From a virus: DNA of 25,858 nucleotides. The stretch spans positions 1 through 25,858 of IMG/VR virus record IMGVR_UViG_3300038701_000079; one strand, 5' to 3'. Below the pieces are notes generated by a model. That model was not told where the DNA came from, searched no databases, and saw nothing but the letters and a program-made list of their open reading frames with translations. Shown piece by piece: positions 7,400-13,624 of the stretch (positions within the stretch are counted from its first letter, which is position 1; every line of letters begins with the position of its first letter). Both the position numbers and the translations under genes were made by a program.

Positions 7400-8398
7400 A
7401 TGACGCAACCCACCGCACGCGCTGTTCATACCGATCAGCCTCTCACCAATATCTCGGTCGCGTTCCTTCAGAACGCTTCCAACTTCGTCGCGCCGCGAGT
7501 GTTCCCGAACATCCGCGTCCAGAAGCAGTCGGACGTGTACTACACGTATGACCGAGGCTATTTTAACCGCAACCAAGCCAAGCTGCGCGCTCCGGCCACT
7601 GAAGCGGCCATCGCCGGTTTTGGTCTGAGCACCGACAGCTACCGCGCAGACGTGTATGCGCTCAAGGCGCAGATCGCGTGGCAGGTCGAGGCCAACGCTG
7701 ACACTCCGGTGCAGCTTGAGCGGGCCAACACTGAAATGCTGCTGCACCAGATGATGATTAAGCGCGAAGTTGACTGGGCAACCGCCAACTTCACGACCGG
7801 CGTTTGGGGCACAGACTACGCGGGCGTGGCATCTTCGCCGGGTACAGGCGAAGTTGTCCAGTGGTCCGACCAGACTTCGGGCGACCCGATTGGCGACATC
7901 CGTGATGCCAAAACCGACATCATGGAATCCACCGGCATGATGCCGAACACAATGGTTATGTCGCAGCGCGTCCTCGACGCTCTGATCGACCACCCGGATA
8001 TTGTGGACCGCATCAAGTATTCCGGCGGTGTTGGCAACGCCAACCCGGCGATGGCGTCGGAGCAGACACTGGCACAGTTGTTCGGGATCGACCGTATCCT
8101 CGTGATGCGCGCGATCCAGAACACCGCTGCGGAAGGCGACGCCAACGCGCACTCCTTCATCGGTGGCAAGAACGCGCTGCTGGCCTATGTCGCACCGACC
8201 CCAGGCCTGATGACGCCTAGTGCGGGTTACACCTTCACTTGGTCGGGCTATCAGGGTGGCGGCAACGAGTTCGGTGTCACCGTGACCCGTCGTGAAGACG
8301 ACAAGATCAAGGCGACCGAAATCGAGACCGAGATGTCCTACGATCACAAGGTTGTCGCAGCCGACTGCGCCTCGTTTTTCAGCGCAATCGTCGCATAG
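7400..8398 (+). CDS. Major capsid protein (HK97 fold expected)
   Basis: The 332-residue product has the usual layout of a phage capsid protein: an N-terminal NASNFVAPRVFPNIRVQKQS segment, a helical segment rich in acidic residues, VVMSQRVLDAL-like (here MVMSQRVLDALIDHP) and a C-terminal FTWSGYQGGGNEFGVTVTRR stretch followed by an exposed strand ending at SFFSAIVA. Capsid proteins of this type form the icosahedral shell. AGGAG (7386-7390) lies nine bases before ATG 7400. It follows scaffold and decoration genes and precedes a strong terminator, as expected for the most abundant virion protein. No evidence of a cleaved delta domain is seen; the separate scaffold gene fits that. The call is based on context plus sequence style. 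Confidence 0.82.
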   Translation: MTQPTARAVHTDQPLTNISVAFLQNASNFVAPRVFPNIRVQKQSDVYYTYDRGYFNRNQAKLRAPATEAAIAGFGLSTDSYRADVYALKAQIAWQVEANADTPVQLERANTEMLLHQMMIKREVDWATANFTTGVWGTDYAGVASSPGTGEVVQWSDQTSGDPIGDIRDAKTDIMESTGMMPNTMVMSQRVLDALIDHPDIVDRIKYSGGVGNANPAMASEQTLAQLFGIDRILVMRAIQNTAAEGDANAHSFIGGKNALLAYVAPTPGLMTPSAGYTFTWSGYQGGGNEFGVTVTRREDDKIKATEIETEMSYDHKVVAADCASFFSAIVA

Positions 8399-8424
8399 AC
8401 AACCTCCCGCTTGTGACGAACCCG

Positions 8425-8456
8425 AAACCCCCGCCTCGTGCGGGGGTTTTGCTTTT
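8425..8456 (+). terminator. Intrinsic terminator after the capsid gene
   Basis: A perfect 10-bp stem (AAACCCCCGC at 8425-8434, GCGGGGGTTT at 8440-8449) encloses a five-base loop and is followed by TGCTTTT. It lies 27 bases past the capsid stop and would end the head-gene transcript, concentrating mRNA on the capsid gene. Confidence 0.88.
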
Positions 8457-8467
8457 CTGCCGTTACA

Positions 8468-8496
8468 TTGACGCAACGCCACCGAGCGGCTATGCT
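8468..8496 (+). promoter_or_regulatory. Predicted sigma-70 promoter for the connector/tail genes
   Basis: TTGACG (8468-8473) and TATGCT (8491-8496) are exactly 17 bases apart, immediately after the capsid terminator. Initiation is expected near 8503, and the next gene starts at 8531. It gives the downstream genes their own expression after the terminator. Confidence 0.6.
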
Positions 8497-8530
8497 GCCG
8501 TTCAATGTTCCCAATGTCAGGACCGCCCCA

Positions 8531-8998
8531 ATGGCTCGACTCATCTCCCACCCCTTTGATCCGACCAAGCCGGTCTACGCGCGGCGCTTCTTCGTGGCCG
8601 CAGGCCGCCACTACGAACCCGGCACCCTTTTTGATTGGCAGCGCCTGTCCGTCGCCCAGCGCCGTGTGTTCCTGCTTTTTGAAGCGGGTAAGCTGACTCA
8701 TGACGCACCGGGTGTGGAAGCGCCCAAGGCCGAGCCGATCAAAGGACCGAAGCCCAATGTGGCGCTGGACCCCTCGCAAGAACCCGCGCCGGACGGTGAG
8801 ATGTTTGAAGCAACAGTCGGAGATACGGGCAGGGCCATGCAGCCTGTCGAGGAGCCGGGTCCGGTTGATGAACTCGACGACATGAATATGAAAGAGCTTC
8901 GTGCCGTTGCCGAAGAAGAGGGTGCCCCGTATCGCACCAGCCGCGATGCGCAACGTCAAGCAATCCGAGAACACCGTGACAGCCGCTCGGACGCTTGA
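8531..8998 (+). CDS. Hypothetical protein with HeH/SAP-like C-terminus
   Basis: The 155-residue product has an N-terminal segment rich in aromatic and basic residues (PVYARRFFVAAGRHYEPGTL), an acidic and proline-rich middle that looks disordered, and a C-terminal helical pair (MNMKELRAVAEEEGAPYRTS) similar in layout to HeH/LEM or SAP domains, which often bind nucleic acid or partner proteins. ATG 8531 follows the promoter at 8468-8496, with AGGA at 8519-8522. The reading frame is open further upstream, but those starts fall inside the promoter and terminator. Its end overlaps the methyltransferase. I do not recognise a function; a head-tail connector accessory role is possible from position. 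Confidence 0.5.
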   Translation: MARLISHPFDPTKPVYARRFFVAAGRHYEPGTLFDWQRLSVAQRRVFLLFEAGKLTHDAPGVEAPKAEPIKGPKPNVALDPSQEPAPDGEMFEATVGDTGRAMQPVEEPGPVDELDDMNMKELRAVAEEEGAPYRTSRDAQRQAIREHRDSRSDA

Positions 8999-9527
8999 AG
9001 TCCAGAAATACGAGCAAGCCTATCGCCACGACGATTACCGTCTAGGCGATAGGCGGCGCGCGCACATCATCGAACACCTGAGCCAGATTCCCAAAGGCAG
9101 CCTGCTGGATGTGTCCACTGGGCGCGGCGAGGTCTTGCAGATCGCCCGCGACCTCGGCCACTTCCCCGTGCAAGGTACAGAAGCCGTCGAGTATCTGTGT
9201 GACGGTCTGAACATTGTCCACGCCCTCGGCCACGCCCTGCCCTTTGCAGACAGCAGCTACGACACGGTGACGATGTTTGATGTGATGGAACATCTGCTGC
9301 CCGAGGACACCAAGGCAGTGTGTCAAGAACTCGCCCGCGTCGCCAAGCAGCGCGTCCTGTTGACGATCCACAACGGTTCGCACCGTTATCGTGGGCAGGA
9401 ACTGCATGTGAACCGCCGCGCGTCCTACGAGGCATGGCACATCGAACTTGAGCACCATTTCAAACGAACCGTGATCCGGCACGGCAAAGGCGACTCCATC
9501 AGCGAGATGTTTGAGGTCGCACTGTAA
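8946..9527 (+). CDS. SAM-dependent class I methyltransferase
   Basis: The 193-residue product carries motif I (LLDVSTGRGE, about residues 53-62), an acidic residue at the end of strand 2 (TEAVEYL, about 78-84), the ALPFADSSYDTVTMFDVMEHL region (about 97-117) with the catalytic-fold signature of Methyltransf_11-type enzymes, and a further strand VLLTIHNGS. It would use S-adenosylmethionine to methylate an unknown acceptor. The start is uncertain: ATG 8946, GTG 8901 and GTG 8976 are all in frame, none with a good ribosome binding site; the conserved part is unaffected. It overlaps the previous gene. An enzyme in the head/connector region suggests an accessory (moron-like) function, perhaps modifying virion or surface molecules rather than DNA, since no DNA-methylase motif is seen. 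Confidence 0.75.
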   Translation: MRNVKQSENTVTAARTLEVQKYEQAYRHDDYRLGDRRRAHIIEHLSQIPKGSLLDVSTGRGEVLQIARDLGHFPVQGTEAVEYLCDGLNIVHALGHALPFADSSYDTVTMFDVMEHLLPEDTKAVCQELARVAKQRVLLTIHNGSHRYRGQELHVNRRASYEAWHIELEHHFKRTVIRHGKGDSISEMFEVAL

Positions 9528-9572
9528 AGGCTGCCGTGGTATTGTCCGAGCAGAACAGAGGAGTTTTCTGGC

Positions 9573-9992
9573 ATGGGCGCGATTGACGAATACGGGTCAA
9601 CGGACATCGGAGCGGTGCGGTTCCTTGTCGGTGATCGGGTTTCCCCCTACCAACTCACCGACGCAGAGATCCAGTTTGCCTTGGCGCAGACGAGCAGCAA
9701 TACCTATCGCGCCGCTGCATTCTGCGCCCGCGCCTTGTCTGCCTTTTACGCCCGTCGCGTAGACACACGCTTCGAGACCATCGACAGCAAATACAGCCAG
9801 CTTCGGGACAGCTACGAGAAGCTGGCCCGCAATCTGGATTCACAGGCGGTCAAGCAAGGCGGCCTTGGCGTGCCCATCGCAGGCGGTCTGACCAAGAGCG
9901 ATGTGGATCTGGCGACACAGAACACCGACCGCCTTGACCCGTATTTCTACGACGGCATGTTTGAGAATCCCCCGGAGCAAAATGACCGCTAA
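9573..9992 (+). CDS. Head-tail connector (adaptor) protein
   Basis: The 139-residue product shows the segments of gp6-like/Ad1-type adaptors: an N-terminal VRFLVGDRVSPYQLTDAEIQFALAQ helical region (VGDRV-x-PYQL then a D-x-EIQFAL helix), NTYRAAAFCARALSAFYAR, and SKYSQLRDSYEKLAR. These proteins bind below the portal ring and begin the neck. AGAGGAG (9557-9563) is nine bases before ATG 9573. The last 11 bases overlap the following gene. Length, helix-rich nature and position before the closure, gp10-like and tail terminator genes all fit. Confidence 0.78.
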   Translation: MGAIDEYGSTDIGAVRFLVGDRVSPYQLTDAEIQFALAQTSSNTYRAAAFCARALSAFYARRVDTRFETIDSKYSQLRDSYEKLARNLDSQAVKQGGLGVPIAGGLTKSDVDLATQNTDRLDPYFYDGMFENPPEQNDR

Positions 9993-10563
9993 CGTCTGCT
10001 ACGTCATCGGAAGCGGCCCGAGCCTAGTAGGTTTCGACTTTGACGCCTTGCCAGAAGGCTACCGCATCGGGGCCAACCGATCCGGTTGGCTGGCGAAGTG
10101 CGACGCCCTTGTGACGGTAGATCGCAATTTCCATCGCAAGGAAGCCGAGCGGCTGGAGAACTTCGACGGCGAGGTGCATGTCGCCATCACGGATGTGGGG
10201 TCCATCATACCCGGCGTCACGTACTGGCACCACGCCCGCAACCTTGAAGGTCTGGCCCTCGCGCCGCAAACGCTCACCGGATCGAACTCTGGTTTCGCGG
10301 CGCTGAACCTCGCCGTGCAAAAAGGTTTCACCGACATCGCGCTGCTCGGCTTCGACTTCAAATGGGACGCGGGCCGATCTCACTTCCATGAAGGCTACAA
10401 TCAGCGGTTCAACGTGGACCGCCAGCTTGGCCGATGGGCGCAAGCCTTCAACCCCGTGCCGTTCCAGTTACAGGGGTTGGGAATCACTGTTACGAATTTC
10501 GTTGGGCCGATGGGAAGCCGTGTCAAGGCTTTTCCAACAGCCCCATTGTCGGACCTGCTCTGA
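9982..10563 (+). CDS. MptE/DUF115- or GT42-sialyltransferase-like protein
   Basis: The 193-residue product has a Rossmann-type opening (VCYVIGSGPSLVGFDFDAL, GSGPSL about 10-15), GAN (30-32) and TVD (45-47). It also has TGSNSGFAALNLAVQKGF (about 99-116) and IALLGFDFKWD (about 119-129). This order of GxGPSL, GAN, D and a late G-x-D strand is shared by the DUF115/MptE-like family and by bacterial GT42 sialyltransferases, which transfer sugars such as sialic acid onto glycans. No membrane segment is seen. It overlaps the adaptor gene by 11 bases, and a GGAG sits four bases before ATG 9982. An enzyme inside the connector block is unusual. It may act on phage or host glycans, but donor and acceptor are unknown; the family link is by motif only. 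Confidence 0.6.
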   Translation: MTANVCYVIGSGPSLVGFDFDALPEGYRIGANRSGWLAKCDALVTVDRNFHRKEAERLENFDGEVHVAITDVGSIIPGVTYWHHARNLEGLALAPQTLTGSNSGFAALNLAVQKGFTDIALLGFDFKWDAGRSHFHEGYNQRFNVDRQLGRWAQAFNPVPFQLQGLGITVTNFVGPMGSRVKAFPTAPLSDLL

Positions 10564-10580
10564 TAGCGTAGGATGCGCCC

Positions 10581-10916
10581 ATGCTGGGTGATGACGTCGC
10601 ATATCTCTTGGAGGACTTCGGGTCCGATCTGACGCTGACACGCGACGTTGGCGGCACCTATAGCCCTGCGACTGGCACCTACACGGACGGCACCGCAACC
10701 ACCTTCACCGTCCGAGGCGTGTTCATCAACTACCGCGACGACCGCGTGGACGGCAGCGTGATCCAGATGGGCGACCGCCAGCTTCTCGTCAGCGCGGATG
10801 GGTCCACGACAACGCCTGCCATCGGAGACAAGGTGGGCGGCCTGCAACTGATTGACGTGCGCGCCTTTGCGCCCAACGGCACCGCGATTGCGTGGTCCTG
10901 CCAGGCGAGGAAGTAA
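10581..10916 (+). CDS. Head closure (stopper) protein
   Basis: The 111-residue product resembles Hc1-type head closure proteins (SPP1 gp16 / lambda FII role). It begins with a short helix (AYLLEDFGSDLTLTRDVGGT), then TYSPATGTYTDGTATTFTV, a GVFINYRDDRVDGSVIQ segment and a MGDRQLLVSADG beta-turn-beta element, ending with a strand (IAWSCQARK). The protein plugs the neck after DNA packaging and joins the tail. AGGA (10570-10573) lies seven bases before ATG 10581. Place in the order adaptor, closure, gp10-like, tail terminator agrees with known siphovirus modules. Confidence 0.78.
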   Translation: MLGDDVAYLLEDFGSDLTLTRDVGGTYSPATGTYTDGTATTFTVRGVFINYRDDRVDGSVIQMGDRQLLVSADGSTTTPAIGDKVGGLQLIDVRAFAPNGTAIAWSCQARK

Positions 10917-10917
10917 G

Positions 10918-11412
10918 ATGGTCGTAAGTCAGCTTGAAGCCATCAGCAAACGGGACTCAGAGGACATCGCGGCCAAGTTCCTCGCGCGGGCTGCCGAGAT
11001 GCGACGCCGCGTGGGCGAGGCCATCGCGGATGAGATCGTTGACCTCAGCCCGGTGGATACAGGCACCTACGTCATGGCGCACGTCGCGGGTGCGGGTGAC
11101 ACGGCAGACACGGGCGAACGCACCAGCCACGGCAAGCAGCGCAATCGCAATGCCTCGCAGTTCAAAAACCTTGCACGCGGCAACCTCAAGCGCAGCGTAC
11201 TGGCCGAGGCCATTGAGGCCAGCGGTGAGATCTGGTTCCGCAACCGCGCGGCTCACGCGGCCCGCGTCGAGTTCGTTGGCTGGCCTGCACCGCTGTTTGG
11301 CAACCCGAACTCGTCTGGCCCCGGCCCTTACCACGTCTACGCCAAGACCGCCGCCAAGGTGCCAACAATCATTCGCCGCGTTGCGGCTGAGATGGGGATG
11401 CAGGCACGATGA
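10918..11412 (+). CDS. HK97 gp10-like head-tail joining / tail completion protein
   Basis: The 164-residue product begins with a basic amphipathic helix (DIAAKFLARAAEMRRRVGEA), then an LSPVDTGTYVMAH segment resembling the VDTG-x-L/Y motif of the HK97 gp10 family, and ends with a helix (KTAAKVPTIIRRVAAEM). Family members complete the tail end that joins the head. ATG 10918 follows the closure gene stop by one base and has GAGG/AGGA seven bases before it. The stop overlaps the next gene (ATGA). The frame is also open upstream inside the closure gene, but those starts are ignored because of the good ribosome binding site here. Confidence 0.72.
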   Translation: MVVSQLEAISKRDSEDIAAKFLARAAEMRRRVGEAIADEIVDLSPVDTGTYVMAHVAGAGDTADTGERTSHGKQRNRNASQFKNLARGNLKRSVLAEAIEASGEIWFRNRAAHAARVEFVGWPAPLFGNPNSSGPGPYHVYAKTAAKVPTIIRRVAAEMGMQAR

Positions 11413-11822
11413 GCACAGCAAATGCAATCCGTATTGCCCTTGAGAACCACCTGAACACGTCCACGCCGACGCTACCCGCAATCGCGTGGGGGAATGTGCC
11501 GTACACACGAGTTGAGGGCACATCCTACATCCGCGCCGAGTTCATCCCTGTCACCCGTCGCCCTGTCGCGGCAGGGCCGAACCCAGAGCAGCGCACGAAC
11601 GGGCTGTTTTACGTGACCATATTCACGCCGGAGAACAAGGGCGCGAACGCCGGGATGGTCTTGGCCGACCAGTTGCTTGCCCGCTTCAATGGCTCGGACG
11701 CCATCGTGACTGATTCGGCCATCGTCCGCATTGAATACAGCGAAGTCAAGCAGCCTTTGCACGACCCGCCATTTTACGCTATACCAGTGGAGATTGGCTG
11801 GTACAGCCACACAACACCGTAA
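11409..11822 (+). CDS. Tail terminator protein
   Basis: The 137-residue product is of the phage tail terminator type (lambda gpU role). It has an N-terminal helix (NAIRIALENHLN), a short LPAIAWGNVPYTRVEGTSYI strand-turn, an EFIPVTRRPVAAGP segment, then FYVTIFTPENKG and GMVLADQLLARF, and a final IPVEIGWYS strand. It would cap the tail tube and set where the neck attaches. Its ATG overlaps the previous stop by ATGA, so it is translationally coupled. Position immediately before the tail tube gene fits. Confidence 0.74.
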   Translation: MSTANAIRIALENHLNTSTPTLPAIAWGNVPYTRVEGTSYIRAEFIPVTRRPVAAGPNPEQRTNGLFYVTIFTPENKGANAGMVLADQLLARFNGSDAIVTDSAIVRIEYSEVKQPLHDPPFYAIPVEIGWYSHTTP

Positions 11823-11834
11823 GGAAACGCCGCC

Positions 11835-12764
11835 ATGTTCGCACAAGGTTCCCGCAGCCGTCTATCCATCGCTCCTGAGGCGTCTTTTGGCGTCCTTCCC
11901 TCCAGCCCGTCGTTTTCGACGCTGCCCTACAAGACACACTCCATGACGCTCAACAAAGAGCGGGTCCAAGGCCAAGACATCCTTGGCGACCGTATGGAAT
12001 CCGTGGACCGTCACGGCAACCGCACCGCTGCGGGCACCATCGAAGTGGACCTCCGGCGCGGCGACTATGACCTGCTTCTGGAGAGCGCGTTCTTCAACAC
12101 GTTTGACAGCAGCGACAACCTGACCGTCGGCACCGCACCGCAATACTTCGCGCTGGAAGATGCGGCGCTGGACATCACGCAGTTCCGCCAGTTTGAAGGT
12201 TGCCTCGTCAACTCCGCGACGTTCAACGTCGCGCCGAACCAGATGGTGCAGACCACGTTCGACATCGTGGGCAAGAACATGCTTCAGGCTGGCACCACGC
12301 TCGGATCGCCCGCAGCGCCAGACGGCTACGAGCCGTTTGACAGCTTCAACGGGGAATTGCTGGAGGGCGGTATCGGCTCCGGCGACAACACTTGTAGCGT
12401 GTCGCAGCTTCAGTTCAGCATCAACAACGATGTCGCACCGATCCACACGATCCTCTGCGGCGCGAACGCGGACGAAGCGGCGGCCATGCAGTACGGCAAT
12501 GCGACCATCGAAGGTACGCTGACCGCGCACTACGAGGACGCAACGCTCATCAACAAGTTCCTGAACGAGACAGAGTCCGTGCTGTCCGTCACGGTCGATG
12601 ATCCGACAGGCACCAACGGCTACACCTTCTACATGCCGCGCATCAAGTACAATGGCGGCGCGGTGCCCGTGGCGAACATGCAGTCCCGCCTGATTGAACT
12701 TCCCTTTGTCGCGCTCAAGGACTCTGTGACAGGCTACAGCCTGCGCCTGACGCGCACTTCCTGA
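11835..12764 (+). CDS. Major tail tube protein
   Basis: The 309-residue product is strand-rich, with the feature set of siphovirus tube proteins: an N-terminal region starting RLSIAPEASFGVLPSSPSF, repeated GTIEVDL/FDIVGKNM strand segments, an Ig-like second half with TIEGTLTAHYED and a VTVDDPTGTNGYTFYMP segment, ending VTGYSLRLTRTS. Stacked rings of this protein form the tube through which DNA passes. AAGGA (11821-11825) sits nine bases before ATG 11835. The product is somewhat longer than minimal tube proteins, consistent with an additional decorating domain. It is followed by G/GT and the tape measure gene, which confirms the assignment. Confidence 0.82.
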   Translation: MFAQGSRSRLSIAPEASFGVLPSSPSFSTLPYKTHSMTLNKERVQGQDILGDRMESVDRHGNRTAAGTIEVDLRRGDYDLLLESAFFNTFDSSDNLTVGTAPQYFALEDAALDITQFRQFEGCLVNSATFNVAPNQMVQTTFDIVGKNMLQAGTTLGSPAAPDGYEPFDSFNGELLEGGIGSGDNTCSVSQLQFSINNDVAPIHTILCGANADEAAAMQYGNATIEGTLTAHYEDATLINKFLNETESVLSVTVDDPTGTNGYTFYMPRIKYNGGAVPVANMQSRLIELPFVALKDSVTGYSLRLTRTS

Positions 12765-12789
12765 TCTCCCGAGCAGGGGGATACCTAGC

Positions 12790-12842
12790 GGGTGGCTGTT
12801 CGTCGGGGTGCAGCCGCCCGCACCTTAACCCTGACACCCCGA
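12790..12842 (+). other. Two overlapping inverted repeats between tube and G genes
   Basis: GGGTGGCTG (12790-12798) can pair with CAGCCGCCC (12811-12819), with one G-T pair. TCGGGGTG (12803-12810) pairs perfectly with CACCCCGA (12835-12842). The second stem's left arm lies in the first stem's loop, so the two form either alternative hairpins or a pseudoknot-like fold. There is no T run, so it is not a standard terminator. It may adjust expression of G/GT relative to the tube gene; function is unproven. Confidence 0.4.
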
Positions 12843-12860
12843 GCAATGGAGACCCGACCA

Positions 12861-13280
12861 ATGAGCCTACGCAATGTTGGCACCGTCAAAGACACCACGA
12901 CGGTCACACTTTATCACCCCGCCACCAACGAAGACCTGCTGAACGCCGACAAGTCGCCTATGACTGTCACGGTGCATGGTCCGTACAGCAATCGGTACAA
13001 GAAGGCGCTGCGCGACCAGCAGCACACGCGGATGACGGCGATTGGCCGTGGCCGCGCCAAGTCTGCTACGCTGTCGCCGGAAGAACTGGACGCTTTCAGC
13101 GAGGCGCTCCTGATTGAGTGCATCGAGGACTGGAAGATCACGCTGGAAGGCGACAAGACGCTGAAGTTCTCCGCAGAGACCGCCACTGAGGTGTTCAAGG
13201 AGTTTCCTTGGGTGCGTGAGCAGATCAGCGCGGCGATGGGAGACGTAGGCGATTTTTTGGAACCATCCAAAGCGTCCTGA
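12861..13280 (+). CDS. Tail assembly chaperone G-like
   Basis: The 139-residue product sits between the tube and tape measure genes, where lambda gpG-like chaperones lie. It contains a strand-rich N-terminus (VGTVKDTTTVTLYHPATNED), a basic middle (YKKALRDQQHTRMTAIGRGR), helices with acidic residues and a final FPWVREQISAAMGD segment. Start ATG 12861 has GGAG (12848-12851); an in-frame GTG at 12792 is rejected because it lies in hairpin sequence. Just before the stop is a T TTT TTG slippery site. The gene ends after GDFLEPSKAS. Such chaperones hold tape measure and tube subunits during tail assembly and are absent from virions. Confidence 0.8.
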   Translation: MSLRNVGTVKDTTTVTLYHPATNEDLLNADKSPMTVTVHGPYSNRYKKALRDQQHTRMTAIGRGRAKSATLSPEELDAFSEALLIECIEDWKITLEGDKTLKFSAETATEVFKEFPWVREQISAAMGDVGDFLEPSKAS

Positions 13281-13624
13281 CCGAGTACGCGGAGCATGAC
13301 TTCCGGCTTGCCAAGACAGACAAGAACGGCATCACGCTCCGCGCACATCTTGAACAGGTTGCCAAGTCCACCGGACGCACTCCGCCTGAACTGGCCGAAG
13401 CCCCTGAGTTCCCCGACCGCTTCGCGCGGTTGTGGGAATGCTTCATCGAACTGCACTCAGGTCGGTCTTACGGAATGAACGGCCCCGACTCCCTGTCGTG
13501 GTCGGACATCAAGGCGTGGAACGACCTGACACGATCAGGTTTGAAAGATTGGGAGGTTCGTGTCATAAAGTCCTTGGACCTACTGTGGCTGCGGATAATG
13601 CGCGAGGACGAAACAAATGGCTGA
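12861..13624 (+). CDS. GT fusion chaperone made by -1 frameshift
   Basis: A -1 slip at 13253-13259 (T TTT TTG) joins 133 codons of G to the overlapping frame, which continues without stop to TGA 13622-13624 and adds 121 residues (GTIQSVLTEYAEHDF onward) for about 254 residues in total. The extension ends with the conserved-looking GPDSLSWSDIKAWNDLTRSG and DWEVRVIKSLD segments typical of the T part of tail chaperones. It overlaps the tape measure start by eight bases. The fusion form recruits tube and tape measure proteins; G alone is the more abundant form in lambda. No independent good start for the T part was found before 13430. Confidence 0.8.
13238..13259 (+). promoter_or_regulatory. Programmed -1 frameshift signal for GT
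   Basis: The heptamer T TTT TTG (13253-13259) is in the correct phase (GAT TTT TTG in the G frame) and fits the X XXY YYZ rule. GGGAG (13238-13242) lies ten bases upstream, a distance known to stimulate frameshifting in dnaX-type sites by pairing with 16S rRNA. No strong downstream hairpin was recognised. Confidence 0.8.

Noticed and set aside
6386-8974. 862-codon open frame on the minus strand across scaffold, decoration and capsid genes
   Set aside because: It is antisense to well-supported genes with normal ribosome binding sites, runs through the terminator and promoter at 8425-8496, and its product is a Cys/His/Arg-rich mix typical of the complement of G/C-ending codons. No domain or start signal supports it.
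9537-9545. Possible extended -10 element (TGG TATTGT) before the adaptor gene
   Set aside because: No acceptable -35 at 16-18 bases, and the gene is reachable by the upstream transcript.
10546-10574. TTGTCG, 17 bases, TAGGAT as a promoter before the head closure gene
   Set aside because: The supposed -10 coincides with the AGGA ribosome binding site and would start the transcript at the initiation codon. The gene already lies within an operon, so the match is likely chance.
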